Source: Isochrysis galbana (taxonomy: Eukaryota; Haptophyta; Isochrysidales; Isochrysidaceae). Taken from it: a stretch of DNA of 64,000 nucleotides. Shown in pieces: positions 1-11,177 of this stretch (positions are counted from its first letter, which is position 1; every line of letters begins with the position of its first letter). The DNA lies in the NCBI GenBank assembly GCA_018136815.1, contig CM030931.1, positions 9,005,881 to 9,069,880 of the forward strand, in the 5' to 3' direction. A program made the position numbers and the translations under genes. The notes under the pieces were generated by a model. The model ran no database searches, was not told where the DNA came from, and was given only the letters and a program-made list of their open reading frames with translations.

Positions 1-1960
1 AGATGCCAGAGGTGATGGCATTCGCATGCCGGCTTCATCGCCTGAGCCCAGAACGTGCGGTGCAATTCGCCCCAGCTCTCAAGGGTTGTTACGACTCGGC
101 TGGCCGGCCCTTCTAGGCCATTCGAGCGTTTGCGCGCAGCGAAGGGGGGTGCGATACCGCGGGGTGTCAAAAGATGGCCGTGGGTAAGCCAATGCTTGCA
201 TTTTTGTCTGCTACTAGCGTGCAAGCTCAGGGCACCCGAGCTTTGTGGCTCCGCTGCTCTGTTTGGCTTTCTTACATGGGCTGTTGCGTCCATGTTCATG
301 CCTCTAATATATATACTCGATATGTATTCTTGAAGGTGTCCGCTACACTACTAGTGACTCACACCACTCCGGTATCGCGCTCGCCATCGCCTAAGCCTGT
401 CACTCTCACCCCCGCACCCACTACCCCCCCTAAGCCTAGTTGAGCTGTCAGTCCGTAAGCTTACGGTGGTTTTGAGCTTACACTTACATTAGTACTAACA
501 TCAGCTTACACCCCTATTACAACTTCTAGTATCGCTATTATTATACTTAAACTTACTGGGGGGTGTTCAGCGTGCAGCGCGTGGCGCGCGCGCAAAGGGG
601 AGGGCAGCGCAAACAAATAGAGAGCAGGAGTCGGCAAATGCATGTGCATGTGCATGAAGAGGCCAAGAGGCCAAGATGGCGGGGGGTGGGCAGCTAGCAG
701 GAGAGATGGGGGCGAGAGAGCGGGCGGGCGCGCCTCTCCGCTTGTTCGCGGGGGCTCGTTCCCGCTCCTGAGTTTTGTTTTCAGTTTTATTTTTGAACTG
801 GCAGCCTAGGCACTAACATCAGTATATCAGCTCCTGGGGAGCTTATACTAATGCATCAGTACTAATATCAGTACTTAGCCAGCCCAACTAGGCCCCTAAG
901 GGGGGTGGGCCCGCGTGCGCGCACTTACGACGGGCCAGGCAGGGATGTTCACATAGGTCCTCTTTCGACGGAACGCGACCTCGTGTTGGTGCTCAGTGCG
1001 GGCCTCTGGGCGAGTTCTCACGTCCGCTGTCGCCCCGTGCAGGCAACGGCGGCGCTCCCGCCGGTGCTCATCTCCCTTTCCACCTTGTGCTCCGCCCTCT
1101 GCGAGTCCCAACAGCTGGCGCAACCCCCGGCTCCTTTCTGCGCTCTCTATATGAACATCATTCTTCTCATTCCGCTCAGTCATTAGTCACGCATACAGCC
1201 ACTGCGCCCTCCCCACAACAGTCTCAATGTTCCATGCGCCCCGTTAGGCGGCCGATCATACCGGGGGCACCTCTTGCGATGCCTGCCGTGACCGTCACCA
1301 CCCTCCCTTGGGCGCTAAAAAAATGAGCACATGCGAACGGTCTAGGGTCAGGCGGCGCGCTGGCTCATCCACTAAAAGCAAGGGCAAGCAGGCACATCGC
1401 GCACACAGTTCGAGCACATCCAGCAAAGAAGCCTCGTGCTTCCATCACCCCAATCGACCACAATCACTCAGGTTAAGAAGATCGCGGGGTCACGCGTACC
1501 TTGGCAGAACACGGTGTACTCGTAACCTGTACAAGTAGAATGCACCGATTGCAAGCACAGAAACGCACGGCCAGCTTTACTGCTCCTTCTTACGCTGCTG
1601 GCAAAGGAAGCATTCATTCCATGCAATGTATAACCGAGCCGGCCGTTCGGATATCCGCAAGAGCGCTCACGATTCCATGTGTAGCCGCCCCCAACACACT
1701 GGTTCAAGGGCACTCTCACCAAACTGAGCAACATAACAGCGAGCCCCGACTCGTTTAATCAGGCGGTGCTGACCGTCAACGCACATTTACATCCAACTAC
1801 TCCGGCCGTCAGTGGCGGTGTCCAATGAATCTTCGGCAGTTCATGCATGTTGCTTCATTCCCGAGCGCCCGCTCCTCCACCCCTTGGGCCCGCACCAAGA
1901 GGGCGACCACTCCTGCCAAACTTCACCGTGTGTAGCTTATGCTCACTGCCTCGCTCGCCC
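1..1960. other. Left intergenic stretch, no gene recognised
   Basis: No frame here has a recognisable domain or a convincing exon structure. The segment 330-900 is AT-richer than its surroundings and rich in short variants of CAGTACTAATATCAG and of a TTAGTACTAACATCAGC-type word. Related wording appears around 18900-19010, so this may be repeat-derived. A copy of the dispersed motif TTCGACGGAACGCGACCT lies near 967-985. Nothing further could be supported. Confidence 0.4.
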
Positions 1961-4035
1961 TCAGCCCCTGCGACCCCACCCTTTTGGCCCGCGTCGTGGG
2001 CCACCACCCCAGCCACCCTTACCCCAGCCCTTGCCGCCGCCCTTGCCGCCGCCCTTGCCGCCACCTTTGCCACTGCTCCTTCGAGCTGCCATCTTCTCGC
2101 GCACCGCACTCTGGTAGACATCTTCCTCCTCGCCGTCAAGCAGGCGCCAAGTCGTCGTGCCACCGCCCAAGTTGGCTAACGAGACATCTTTGGCTTCATT
2201 GAGAGCGGCCAGTGCGGCGGCTGCGTCGGCCGGAAGGCGAAAACGGACATATCCGGATTCTTCACCGCGGCGATAGTCGACAAACTCGACGTGGCCATAC
2301 CTCCCGCAAAGGGAAAGCACCTGACAGACGAGCAGGTGTCGATGCTCGGATACTCGCGGTGTGCAAGCATGGCGACGAGTGCGAGCATGCGATGGATGCG
2401 TGACCTAACCGGACTCGCATGCCGTCTCACCTCCTCCCTGTCGGCATTCTCCCCCGCCCCTTCGAAGCGGAGGATAATGCCCTTCTCCAATGCCGGCAGG
2501 CGTTCCTCGGCTGCGTTTTGGCGTTCTTTGGCTGCGTTCATCTTCTCGCGGACCGCTGCCTTGTAACGATCCTCCTCCTCTGGCGCCAGCATCCGCCAGG
2601 TAGGAGTAGCCCCGCCGAGTTCCTGTGGCGATGTCTGCAAGGCGGCCAGTGCCGCCGATGCACCACCCGGCGCCACGAAGCGCACAAAGCCCGACGTGTT
2701 GCCACGGTTGAAGTCCACGAAGCGCACCTCGCCCCACTGGCTGGCGAGATCCTTGATCATGTCGCGCCGGGTGTCAGCGCCCGCTCCATCGAAGGCGAGC
2801 ACAATGCCATGTTCCGCCTCCGCGCTGAAGTAGGCGTTCGCTGAGCGCGACGTCGAGGCAGCAGCTGCGCGTAGAGCGGCATTCTTCACCTGCACATCTA
2901 CCCAGTATGCGTCCACCTCGTCATCGCTCAGCATCTTCCACTTCGTCAGCACACCAACGCCGCTCTCGGATAGCTCGCCGATGGGCACAGCAGACGTGGG
3001 CTCCCTGGAGCTTTCGCATTTTGCCGCAACAACACCCTCCACAGCCGCCTTCTTGGCAGCTCTCTCATCGCTAGCGATGCCATCCTCATCTCGTGGACGC
3101 TTCCCACCGGATGCGGCGGCAGCGGCCAGGCAGGCATCCTCCGTGCCGGTGCCATCGGCCATGTGCGTCTCAGGTGGTGGGGCAGCAGCCGCTGCGAAGG
3201 CGCTGAAGGCCGCGGAGGCTGCATCGCGCGACTTAAAGCGGATGAACCCTTGAGCGCCCTCATCGGCATATGCAACCTCGCCATAGCCAGAGCAGAGTGC
3301 AACAAGGTCGGCCCTTGTCCCCGACCATCCTTCGAAGCGGAGGATACGACCATGCTCCTTGTGGGCGTGGCGGCGGGCCTCGGTCTCGATAGACGCGGCC
3401 GCCTCCTTCTTGCGCGCCTGCTTCTCCTCAATCCTCCGCCGCCTCTCGGCCGCCTCAGCGGCTTCGGCCTCATAATGCGCCTGAAGTAACTTCACCTTGA
3501 GCGTGTGTCCGGCTGCAGTGGCCATCTTGCCGTCGGTGCATTTTTGGAGGAGGTCATTGGCGGCCTGCTCATCAGCGAGCTCCACGTGGCACGCTCCCGA
3601 GAGCGATCGGTCCTTCAGGTCGCGCAGCAGCCTGACGGAGAGCGGCGAAACTCCCGCATCTCCCAGCACGCTCCTCACCTCCTCCTCGTTCACTCCCTTT
3701 CCGAATCCGCTCAAATGGATGGAACGCGTGGCGGCGGGGTCGTCTTGAGGAAGGGGATACCTCCGACCGATTCGGCCCCCCTCGCACAGCCGGAGACAGT
3801 CGGAGAGCGCCGCAGCAGCCCGCAGAGCAGCGGTTCTCTCCTCCTCGCTGCTCTCTTCCAGCAGTGCCACCACGCGAGGGAAGGAAGCGAGGAGGTCTGC
3901 GGGGACGGAGACGGTGTGATCGGAGTCGTCAAGCACCAGATGCTCGGCAAGGAACTTGTCGAGAGGAAGCGCGGCGTCAGAGAGGTAGTATTCCAGCTGA
4001 CGAAGAAGAGACGACGACTGCGTCTCCGACGCCAT
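1961..4035 (-). CDS. La-family RNA-binding protein with three tandem C-terminal xRRM-like domains
   Basis: La proteins bind the 3' oligo-U ends of RNA polymerase III transcripts in the nucleus. Exons are 4035-2431 and 2320-1961. The 110-bp intron has a GTGAG donor and a GTCTGTCAG acceptor and is phase 0, giving 654 residues. A La motif covers about residues 9-95 (EYYLSDAALPLDKFL) and an RRM about 104-185 (RSIHLSGFGKG). A basic helix follows at 188-225. Three xRRM/RRM2-type units then start near 229, 409 and 519, each with the same layout: ILRFEG or VLAFDG, then GEVxxVD, GFVRF, TWRML and a YxxAVREKM helix. The first unit carries an insertion with a KRPR nuclear-signal-like stretch. The tail is Gly/Lys repeats. 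The ATG at 4035 was chosen because the La motif starts immediately after it; the upstream frame is open but lacks an ATG. LARP3 and LARP7 cannot be separated here. The three xRRMs are unusual. Confidence 0.88.
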
Positions 4036-4126
4036 CGGCGCGCGGGCCCGGGGGGGGGGGACTTTTCTTGTAGTTTTAGTTATACTCGGAGCACCATATT
4101 CTACGAGTAGGCCCAATCGTCTTAAT

Positions 4127-4248
4127 CCTAGATTGGAAATACGAATTTACCGTATTTGGCCAGAGGCCAAATACATATATTTGAGGCGCGTCCTGGGTTG
4201 TAGGCCTCGAATGTATTTGAAATGTAATTGGCCGGAGGCCAAATAACA
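4127..4248 (+). mobile_element. Truncated MITE copy, CCTAGATTGGAAATACG end
   Basis: The left end CCTAGATTGGAAATACG and the interior match the complete MITE at 23504-23699 in reverse orientation. They share GAGGCCAAATACATAT and the stretch GCGCGTCCTGGGTTGTAGG. The copy stops at about 4248, just before another element starts at 4262, so it was probably cut by that insertion. No coding capacity. Confidence 0.65.
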
Positions 4249-4842
4249 AAACAAAATAAGTAATGTTATATCCTAGCCAACCCCACTAGCCACTAGTTAC
4301 TAGCTAATTGCTAATTGCAATTGCTAATTGGACACAACTTTTCCGTCCCGGAATCCCGCCATGCCTGACGAGCCAGGTGTCCGAGTGCTACCGGGGGCAG
4401 GGGGCACTGCCCCCTCCCCTCGATATTTGTCCTCCCCCCGGTGCACGCACACGCACCGACCCCGCGCACCCCAGCACGTCCTCTCCTCGAGTCCACGCTG
4501 GGGGGAAACCCTTTCGGGTAAAAACAACGCAGGGGGTGGGTGGGAACTCGTGAATGGAAGCCCAGAAGCGCTAATCTCTCTCGCCGAGGCGAGTGGCCGC
4601 GGCGAGCCGCGGCCCTTTCCTCCTGGTTCTGGTGCCCCCGTCTTCTCTTACCCAAACGGGGCGAGAAGACACGTAAATAAACGCCGGAGGGGAGAGCTGC
4701 CACTCCCCCCTCCCCTCCCTCTTCCCTCTTCCTCCTCTCTTCCCTGCGGCTCTGGCCCATGGCGCGCGCCTGCGGCCCCTCTTCAGGTCCCCAAGAGGCC
4801 TGCAGGGGCTTGGGAGCGCAACTCAGGGGGCAGGTGAGGTTG

Positions 4843-5099
4843 TGTTGTATTCCTGCCCATCTGAAGGCTGTAGGTATGAATATTCGCGTAAGGTACGCGC
4901 TCATAATTACAATTGAACAGTTCCCCGTGTTGCCACTAACGCACAAGGCACACAGATTCGGATTCCCCATGGTCTCAAGTCCAGGTTTGCAGATTTTGGT
5001 CTCGAAATTTGCGATTCGAATTTTGTTTTTGCTGTTACTATAATTGTTGGCTCGTTTAAGGTAATAAACCGGCATGACTTCGACTTCTCGTTCTGCAGT
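4843..5099 (+). repeat. Left long terminal inverted repeat (about 257 bp)
   Basis: Inverted partner of 6108-6363. Comparing the two arms by eye gives roughly nine differences in 256 positions. Both arms start TGTTGTATTCCTGCCCATC at the outer edge and end at TTCTCGTTCTGCAGT at the inner edge. Confidence 0.9.
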
Positions 5100-5782
5100 C
5101 GCTCTGCGAGACTCTCTCTCTCTCTCTCTCTCCGTCCGCCTCTCCTCGGCCGACGACAGGAAGATTCGTCCAAAACATTCTCCGGTTCCAAGATATCTCG
5201 TGGGGGGTCTCTCCGCGCTCCGCGAGGGAAAGGACGCGATCTCGCTCCGAGATTGGCCTCGCGCCCTCCCACGCTGCCCCGCCGTGCCCTCGGTCCCTCG
5301 CCCCCCCCCCGCGGCAGGTTCTTTCCCTCGGCATGCCGTCCGTCGCCTCCGGCCCTCTTCTCTTACCTTCTCTCGATGTCATCAAAAGTTCCATGACCGT
5401 CTATTGTCTTCTCTCGTCTATCGGTCATATCTCCCCAACGAGATCTGCCCTCGTTGTGTCGGCCTCCCCTCTGTCGCATGTCTGCGCGTTGCTGAGTTGC
5501 CCTGGTGCCGACGCCTGGCCGTCCGTCCAGGTGTGGTTAGTTTTCGCCCCGTTTGGGTTAGTTTGTGTGGCTCGGTGTCCTCGAGCTTTTTGTGGCAACT
5601 TCATCGTGGCCCACCGTGTTCCCAAGCGAGTCCCCCCGAGTTCCCGAGTCTATACTTCGAGTCAACGAGTCAATACAAGTCAAGCACGCGCCTGAGCCAC
5701 CCCCAGTCGCCTGCCACCACCTCTCACAAGCCTCCTTCCACCCTTCCGCGCCCTCCGTGCGTCGTACGTCGTGCGTCGATCA

Positions 5783-6107
5783 CCATGCCCGTAGTCACCG
5801 CGAAATGTCTTGACGTCTTCATGCGCCTCATCGTCTCTCGTTATGGAGTGCCTCGCCAACTTCGGACCGACGCCGGCTCGAATCTTGGCTCTCGATTAGT
5901 TGACCTAATTCTCAAAGCGACCGGCACGGACTTGAGCACTACCGAAGCCTATCGCCACGAAGGCGTAGGGCTAGTGGAAAGAGCTCAACAAACTCTCCTC
6001 ACGATGACTCGAGTCTCCAATGAAGGCGGCGCCCATTGGGTCGACCACCTCCCGTGCCTTGGGTTCACGACACACATGAAGCCTTGTATGAAGCCTTGCG
6101 CTTCTCA
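5783..6107 (+). pseudogene. Retroviral/Ty3-type integrase core remnant
   Basis: The frame resembles a DDE integrase catalytic core: RYGVPRQLRTDAGSN (candidate second Asp region), then TEAYRHEGVGLVERAQQTL (candidate catalytic Glu region), then TRVSNEGGAHWVDHLP. The N-terminal zinc-binding part, the first Asp region, reverse transcriptase and gag are absent. The frame runs straight into the right inverted repeat, so the 3' end is lost. It lies between inverted, not direct, repeats, as in Ginger-type DNA transposons that use a Ty3-like integrase; a retroelement fragment captured between inverted repeats is equally possible. A related fragment lies at 61381-61630. Confidence 0.6.
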
Positions 6108-6363
6108 ACTGCAGAACGAGAAGTCGAAGTCATGCCGGTTTATTGCCTTAAACGAGCCAACAATTATAGTAACAGCAAAACAAAATTCGAATCGCAAATT
6201 TCGAGACCAACATCTGCAAACCTGGACTTGAGACCATGGGGAATCCGAATCTGTGTGCCTTGTGCGTCAGCGGCAACACGGGGAACTGTTCAATTGTAAT
6301 TGTGAGCGCGCACCTTACACGAATATTCATGCCTACAGCCTTCAGATGGGCAGGAATACAACA
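6108..6363 (-). repeat. Right long terminal inverted repeat
   Basis: Reverse-complement partner of 4843-5099, roughly 96 percent identical by eye. It reads inward from CAGGAATACAACA at its right edge. Confidence 0.9.
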
Positions 6364-6770
6364 AGGCCCACCAAGGGGGTGTCTGCGATGGAGAGAGGGG
6401 GGCGCGAGGCCCCCATTGGCCTCCTACTTATAAAAGTAGTTGGGGGTTGGTTAGGATATAACATTGCATTTATTATTATTATTATTACAATAACATTGCC
6501 AAGGCAGCCTATCTCAAGTTCTCGTTAAAACGGTAGGGTCATGGAGCGCGCGCCGCACCCCTTCTCTCGTCGCCATCCAGGCCGCCAGTGCGTTCGATTA
6601 GCCCATACATTGGACGGGCTGTCGCACGCGCGAATCGACCCTTTTGTTTTGTTCAACTTATCTTCTGTCTTGGTCGTCAGCTCCCTACTACTCTTACTCG
6701 TAGGCATGAGTGCTAAGTATGTCACGCGTTTCGCGCTACGCCCCGAGGAAACACGCAACACGCAGCTATG

Positions 6771-9700
6771 CTAGAACATCGAGAGATGTTTTACGGGCTG
6801 CGGATGAAACGAACCATCCGCGAGTATCTCCCTTTTTGGCACCGTGCTCAACGCAGGTATCTCTATCGCCGCCGCTGGAAAAGTAGCGCAAAAGAGGTGA
6901 CGCGGTGGTGGCGGTGCGCCGGCGGTAGAGCGGGATTGAGCGCACGAAAGCGAGCCCATGCTGCTCACGTGCGCCATAATGTGCTTTGGTAACGAGCTGC
7001 GGCTCTCCGCCACCCCGTGACGGGGTGCGTGGATGGGTAAATGGCGCTGTCGGCTATTGAGCTCTCTTGCTAGCTGTAGACAACACTGCTGCAGTCCGAG
7101 TCGGTCAGCGCTAGAAAGCGGTGCCGCCTCCAAGGACGCAAACCCTGGAATCATCGCGCATACAACGAACGTACCGCCCTTGACCCGGCGCATTGCTCGC
7201 TCGATTTCTCCATGCACAACGACCGGAACAAGCGGCTCTGATTGCTCGGAGTTCACTGGCTTCGCCACATTGGCCTCGACAATCGGTCTCCGTTCCCCGT
7301 GTGCGTATCCAAAATTTGGCAGCGAGCCCGAATCCCTTATACCGGACGGCTTTGTGCGTTCGCTAGTCATACCTACGGCTCCTGACTGCCATGAGACCAC
7401 TTCGTGCCAAGGGCGGACGCGCCGTACCGCAAGTCTAGCTCCTGCGTTTGCCCCTCCCCGATTGCGTCTCACCTCAAGCTCAACAAGTGTATCAGGAGAC
7501 TGCGGCGTCCCAGGGCAAAAGACAAAAGCGTCGTATGGCGCCAGCCCCACATGCTGCGTGAAGAGTTCGTTGCACCGTGTCCACGCCTCACACAACACCT
7601 GCGGGATCCCGATGCTCGCGGGCTCCACGGATGTAGGCGAAGTTGATGGCACAAATGCCTCCACCAGCGGCGGATTTGGCCCAGGCAGAGCGTCATGAGA
7701 CTGCGAGGTGCCCTTCGGCGAAATGGCGCTCACAGACGTGGGATTTCGCCCATCTCTTGGGACTACGCAAGGCGCTCGCAGCACCGGCATGGACGACGAC
7801 ATGATGAGCGCGCTATCGTGCTGCCTGGTCGCAATGGTCCCTGTTTGCAAGGATGAGGTCGTTACCGCTACGGACGGCGACGATGCATGTGGAGGAGGCA
7901 CGGTGACATGGCGACGTGCCTCCGCGGTCTTGTGTGAGGATGGTTTCGCCAGACGATCTACCTCGACAGCAGGTGCCCCTGCGTGCTCCAGCCTAGCTGG
8001 TGGCTCGACGATTGTCGAAGCCCCGCTGACAGTGCTGACGAGAGCCACACGTTCGGCTCCCGCCTCCCGCTCCGCCTCCTTTTCCCGTCGCTCCACTTCG
8101 GCGAGCCGCCTCTCGGCCTCTGCCAAGCGCTTGTTCGCCTCCTCCTCCTTTTCGCGCATCACGCGCTCTGCTTCAGAACGCATCCGTTCCATCTCGCGGC
8201 GGGTTGCTTGGGCCTCCGCGCGCATCCTATGAATCTCTGCCTGCATCGCGGCGGTGTCGAGTTGAACGGTATCGGATGCTGATTCTGCTCCGCTTGGAAC
8301 GGCCACCTCTGCCGACGGTCCACTGACGATGGCGCATTCGTCGCTCGTCCGAAGGGGCTTCTTATCGCCCCCGTCACATACTACCAGCAAGTTGTCACGA
8401 TCGTGTTTGAGAAGGAGATCAGACACACCGGCCTTCACTGCACAGTCCGATGACCCCAAGGCAAGCGTCGTGTTCGATCGAGCAACGCTACTTTCCACGG
8501 CTCTCGTAGCATCGCCTTGGGCGACGCACATCTCTCGTCTCATCTGCTTCACGCGTTCATTTGCTAGCTGACTGACGCGGTTCACAAGCTGAATAAGCTC
8601 ATTGTCCGCCCCCAGAGATATTATCTCGGCAATCTCCGGCGGCCAAGCAAGGGCAAGGTTATCCACGTGCGCAGTTTGGCTACCTCGCGCAGCAGCCGGC
8701 CCCACCTCGGCACTCGGCTCGACGTAGCGCTTATACGAGTCTACTTCACCACCGCACACTCTCTCATCGTCAAGATTTGCTGACTCCTCGAGCTTCACAG
8801 TAGGCGAGCCCCAGGGCGCGACGTCTGCATCTGCGAGATTCAATTCGTGGGTGGGCTCGGAGGAAATCTCTAGCTTACGCATTGTGTCGGAGCCTCGTGC
8901 CGTACCACAAGCTTGCGCCCCTCGCTGAACGGGCAAGCATTGCTGAGGGGTAAGCATCGGCACATTTCCATGAGAAGTTGAGCCGAGCGAGCTTGGCGAA
9001 CAGTGGCCCGACTCTTTGCCTCGAGGCGCTAAGCCGATGGCGAAATCGTCTCCGCCGAGGCCTCCCAAGGTCACCTCTGCCACACGCCCTTGCACCCGCA
9101 GCAGGGAAGGCGTCTTCCAGGCGGGCTGTTGGGGAAGAGGCAATGACAGCCCTGGCCACTCTGTTTGCCCGCCAGACGGTGATTTCGCTTTGAGGAGCTC
9201 TCTCTCTACATCCGCACTGCCCTGCACGAACGCGCTGCGCGCGGCTGCCGCAAGCTCGAAGCCGCTATTGCTATTGGCGTGTGGATCCTCCTCCACCCCC
9301 TCCTCCGGAGAGTCGCCTACCCGGATAGTTCTTTTGCCGGCAGGCTGCGGTACCTGGCGCTGCGGGCATGATGTCCGCTCCAGCATATCGCGAGTCGCCT
9401 CCTGCCGGCGCAGCTCAAAGGCCTTGACGATCTCTCGGCGCTGAAGCTTGGTGAGCACCCGCAACGCCTCGGCGCCCAGATCGGGATGCTTCTGCTCGGA
9501 AGTGCGATCAGGCGAATGCCTGCGTCGTTGACGGTCGGCCAGTGCGGAGGGGGCAAGCCTTGCGAGCGGGAGCCCGTTGATCTCGTCCAGCCCGATAGGC
9601 CGAGGAGTCTTCCATGGTCTCCCGCGAGGGTCGAGCTTCTCCCACCGCTCGAAGCAGCCGTCCCTGCGGGCCTGGAGCTCGGCTGCGGCGCGCATCATGC

Positions 9701-9830
9701 GACGTAGACGTTGGGGTCGAAGCTTGTCCGTAGCTGTGGCAGCCCGCTGCCCGCTGCCGCTCTGAATAGCCGCTGGGGCGGAGGGGCTACCGCCCCCGAG
9801 TCGTGGCGGCATCACGGCTACCGAACTCAT
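6771..9830 (-). CDS. Unknown 1019-residue protein with central coiled coil
   Basis: A single open frame from the ATG at 9830 to the TAG at 6771, with no intron needed. I recognise no enzyme domain. The N-terminal 130 residues are basic and Arg-rich (DKLRPQRLRRMMRAAAELQ). The middle is low-complexity and acidic. A strong heptad-like coiled coil of about 65 residues follows (MRAEAQATRREMERMRSEAE and on through repeats of EAERR). The C-terminal third has two more ordered-looking segments, around LTQHVGLAPYDAFVFCPGTP and GGTFVVCAMIPGFASLEAAP. No signal peptide or membrane segment is visible, so a cytoplasmic or nuclear structural role is a guess. The start is preceded on the coding strand by a CT-rich tract (9865-9990) and an AGTACTC motif at 9993-10008. 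The uninterrupted length and non-random composition argue for a real gene. Confidence 0.7.
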   Translation of the reverse strand: MSSVAVMPPRLGGGSPSAPAAIQSGSGQRAATATDKLRPQRLRRMMRAAAELQARRDGCFERWEKLDPRGRPWKTPRPIGLDEINGLPLARLAPSALADRQRRRHSPDRTSEQKHPDLGAEALRVLTKLQRREIVKAFELRRQEATRDMLERTSCPQRQVPQPAGKRTIRVGDSPEEGVEEDPHANSNSGFELAAAARSAFVQGSADVERELLKAKSPSGGQTEWPGLSLPLPQQPAWKTPSLLRVQGRVAEVTLGGLGGDDFAIGLAPRGKESGHCSPSSLGSTSHGNVPMLTPQQCLPVQRGAQACGTARGSDTMRKLEISSEPTHELNLADADVAPWGSPTVKLEESANLDDERVCGGEVDSYKRYVEPSAEVGPAAARGSQTAHVDNLALAWPPEIAEIISLGADNELIQLVNRVSQLANERVKQMRREMCVAQGDATRAVESSVARSNTTLALGSSDCAVKAGVSDLLLKHDRDNLLVVCDGGDKKPLRTSDECAIVSGPSAEVAVPSGAESASDTVQLDTAAMQAEIHRMRAEAQATRREMERMRSEAERVMREKEEEANKRLAEAERRLAEVERREKEAEREAGAERVALVSTVSGASTIVEPPARLEHAGAPAVEVDRLAKPSSHKTAEARRHVTVPPPHASSPSVAVTTSSLQTGTIATRQHDSALIMSSSMPVLRAPCVVPRDGRNPTSVSAISPKGTSQSHDALPGPNPPLVEAFVPSTSPTSVEPASIGIPQVLCEAWTRCNELFTQHVGLAPYDAFVFCPGTPQSPDTLVELEVRRNRGGANAGARLAVRRVRPWHEVVSWQSGAVGMTSERTKPSGIRDSGSLPNFGYAHGERRPIVEANVAKPVNSEQSEPLVPVVVHGEIERAMRRVKGGTFVVCAMIPGFASLEAAPLSSADRLGLQQCCLQLARELNSRQRHLPIHAPRHGVAESRSSLPKHIMAHVSSMGSLSCAQSRSTAGAPPPPRHLFCATFPAAAIEIPALSTVPKREILADGSFHPQPVKHLSMF

Positions 9831-9864
9831 CGCACACCACCGGCGAGGGTTCGTTACGCGAGAA

Positions 9865-9992
9865 ATAGGAAATGAGAGAGAGGGAGAGGGAGAAAGAGAA
9901 AGGAGGGGAGGGGGAAGGGGAGAGGGGAGAGACTGATGGAGAGGGAGAAGGGAGAGGGGAGGAGGGAGGGAGGGAGAGAGAGAGAGAGAGAA
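9865..9992 (-). repeat. GA/CT-rich tract upstream of the 9830 start
   Basis: An almost pure purine run on the + strand, so CT on the strand of the gene ending at 6771. It ends 35 bp before the ATG. It is one of about ten similar tracts in front of genes in this window and is a candidate 5'-UTR or core-promoter element. Confidence 0.6.
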
Positions 9993-10008
9993 GAGTACTC
10001 CGTACTCC
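9993..10008. promoter_or_regulatory. Candidate AGTACTC promoter motif
   Basis: GAGTACTCCGTACTCC lies about 165 bp upstream of the 9830 start. Similar AGTACTCTAG words occur upstream of the starts at 11380, 16275, 29303, 44497 and the 58054/58864 pair. No factor is known to me; the assignment rests only on repeated position. Confidence 0.35.
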
Positions 10009-10840
10009 CCTAGCGAATTCCTAGCATATTAGTTCTCCCCTTGGTATTTTGGCCCCTTAAAGCTTTGGGGTTTGGGGCCCTGAGTCAAGCATTGTACTCT
10101 CAGCCCACGTGTACTGCCCCGGTGGCGGCAGTGCAGTGCGTGCTAGCGGAGCGCGAGGCTCGGTCGGGGTTTGGGTTGGTGGAGGCGTGCATCGTGGTGG
10201 TGGTGGGGTGCTCGGTGGTCGACGGTCGACCGCCCCCCCCCCCCCCCCCCGCCGCCCGCCGCCCGCCGCCCGCCCCCCCCTTATCTGTGTATCTGTGATT
10301 CCCGCTGTTTTTTCGGTGTTTCTTCCGAAGGCAAAAACACACTGTTTTTGCTGTGTTTGGAGGCAGATTCTGCGTGTTTCCCATGTAAATCTGCTGTGGT
10401 CGACGTCGATTTCGCACGAGCGCGAAAACGTTTTCGGGTCTGTGTGTTGAATAATGGCGTCGAAAATGTGCATATTTCTTATAAGATTCTGCCTAATATA
10501 CCCATTACCAATGTAATACCCTAAAAATCGCGTGATAAAACCTCAATCTTGACTTAGTGATTAGTGATTAGTGAATTTTCACCCTTAGAAGTTAAAAGGC
10601 GTGTTTGACCGCCCTACCGACGCGCTCTCTCACATGCTGTAGTGGCTATTATTCTACATGAAGGGCTAGCATGGCTCTCCCCCTGCCCCTACCCGCAACA
10701 GCTCCTACAATTTAGTACTCACGGATTGGTATGGGGTATGGGGTTAAAGCGTTTTGTTTTTGCCCCTGAGCCCTGAGGGCCTCCTGCCTCTCCCCTCTCC
10801 TCCCTATCCGTCCCCTCTCGACGAGGTTCTTTTCTACTAA
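10009..10840. other. Intergenic stretch with poly-C and GCCC repeats
   Basis: No gene recognised. A C-run plus GCCGCCC repeats at about 10229-10280 could form a G-quadruplex on the opposite strand. The segment 10585-10620 (AGTTAAAAGGC then GTTTGACCGCCCTACC) resembles 20355-20385, a short dispersed repeat. Confidence 0.4.
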
Positions 10841-10844
10841 AGTA

Positions 10845-10860
10845 TTGTAGTACTCTTCTC
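10845..10860. promoter_or_regulatory. Candidate AGTACTC motif upstream of the CSRNP-like gene
   Basis: TTGTAGTACTCTTCTC lies about 520 bp before the ATG at 11380. It is the same word found upstream of several other genes here. Confidence 0.3.
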
Positions 10861-10936
10861 TCTCTCAGGTCTCCTTCTCCTCCTCTCTATGAATAATAAT
10901 CAATAAAATCCTCGCTTTCATGAGAGTAAAGATCCG

Positions 10937-11093
<157 letters not shown>

Positions 11094-11177
11094 GTTCGAA
11101 GGGTGTTTTTCCTTCTCTTCTCCATTGAATAATCCTCGATTCTCTTCTCCCTCGATCTCGCCCCTTTTCTTCCCCTG

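Larger units (their letters stand above)
4262..6465. mobile_element. Composite transposon-like unit bounded by inverted AATGTTATATCC ends
   Basis: The left boundary AATGTTATATCCTAGCCAACCCC at 4262 has an inverted partner at about 6442-6465 (GGGGGTTGGTTAGGATATAACATT). The same terminus ends another copy at 61361. The segment 4324-4555 is repeated in reverse at about 61100-61335. The segment 6364-6440 repeats the start of the elements at 26655 and 53207. Nested inside is the long-inverted-repeat unit 4843-6363. No clear target-site duplication was seen around the outer ends. It reads as a nest of related non-autonomous elements. Confidence 0.55.
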
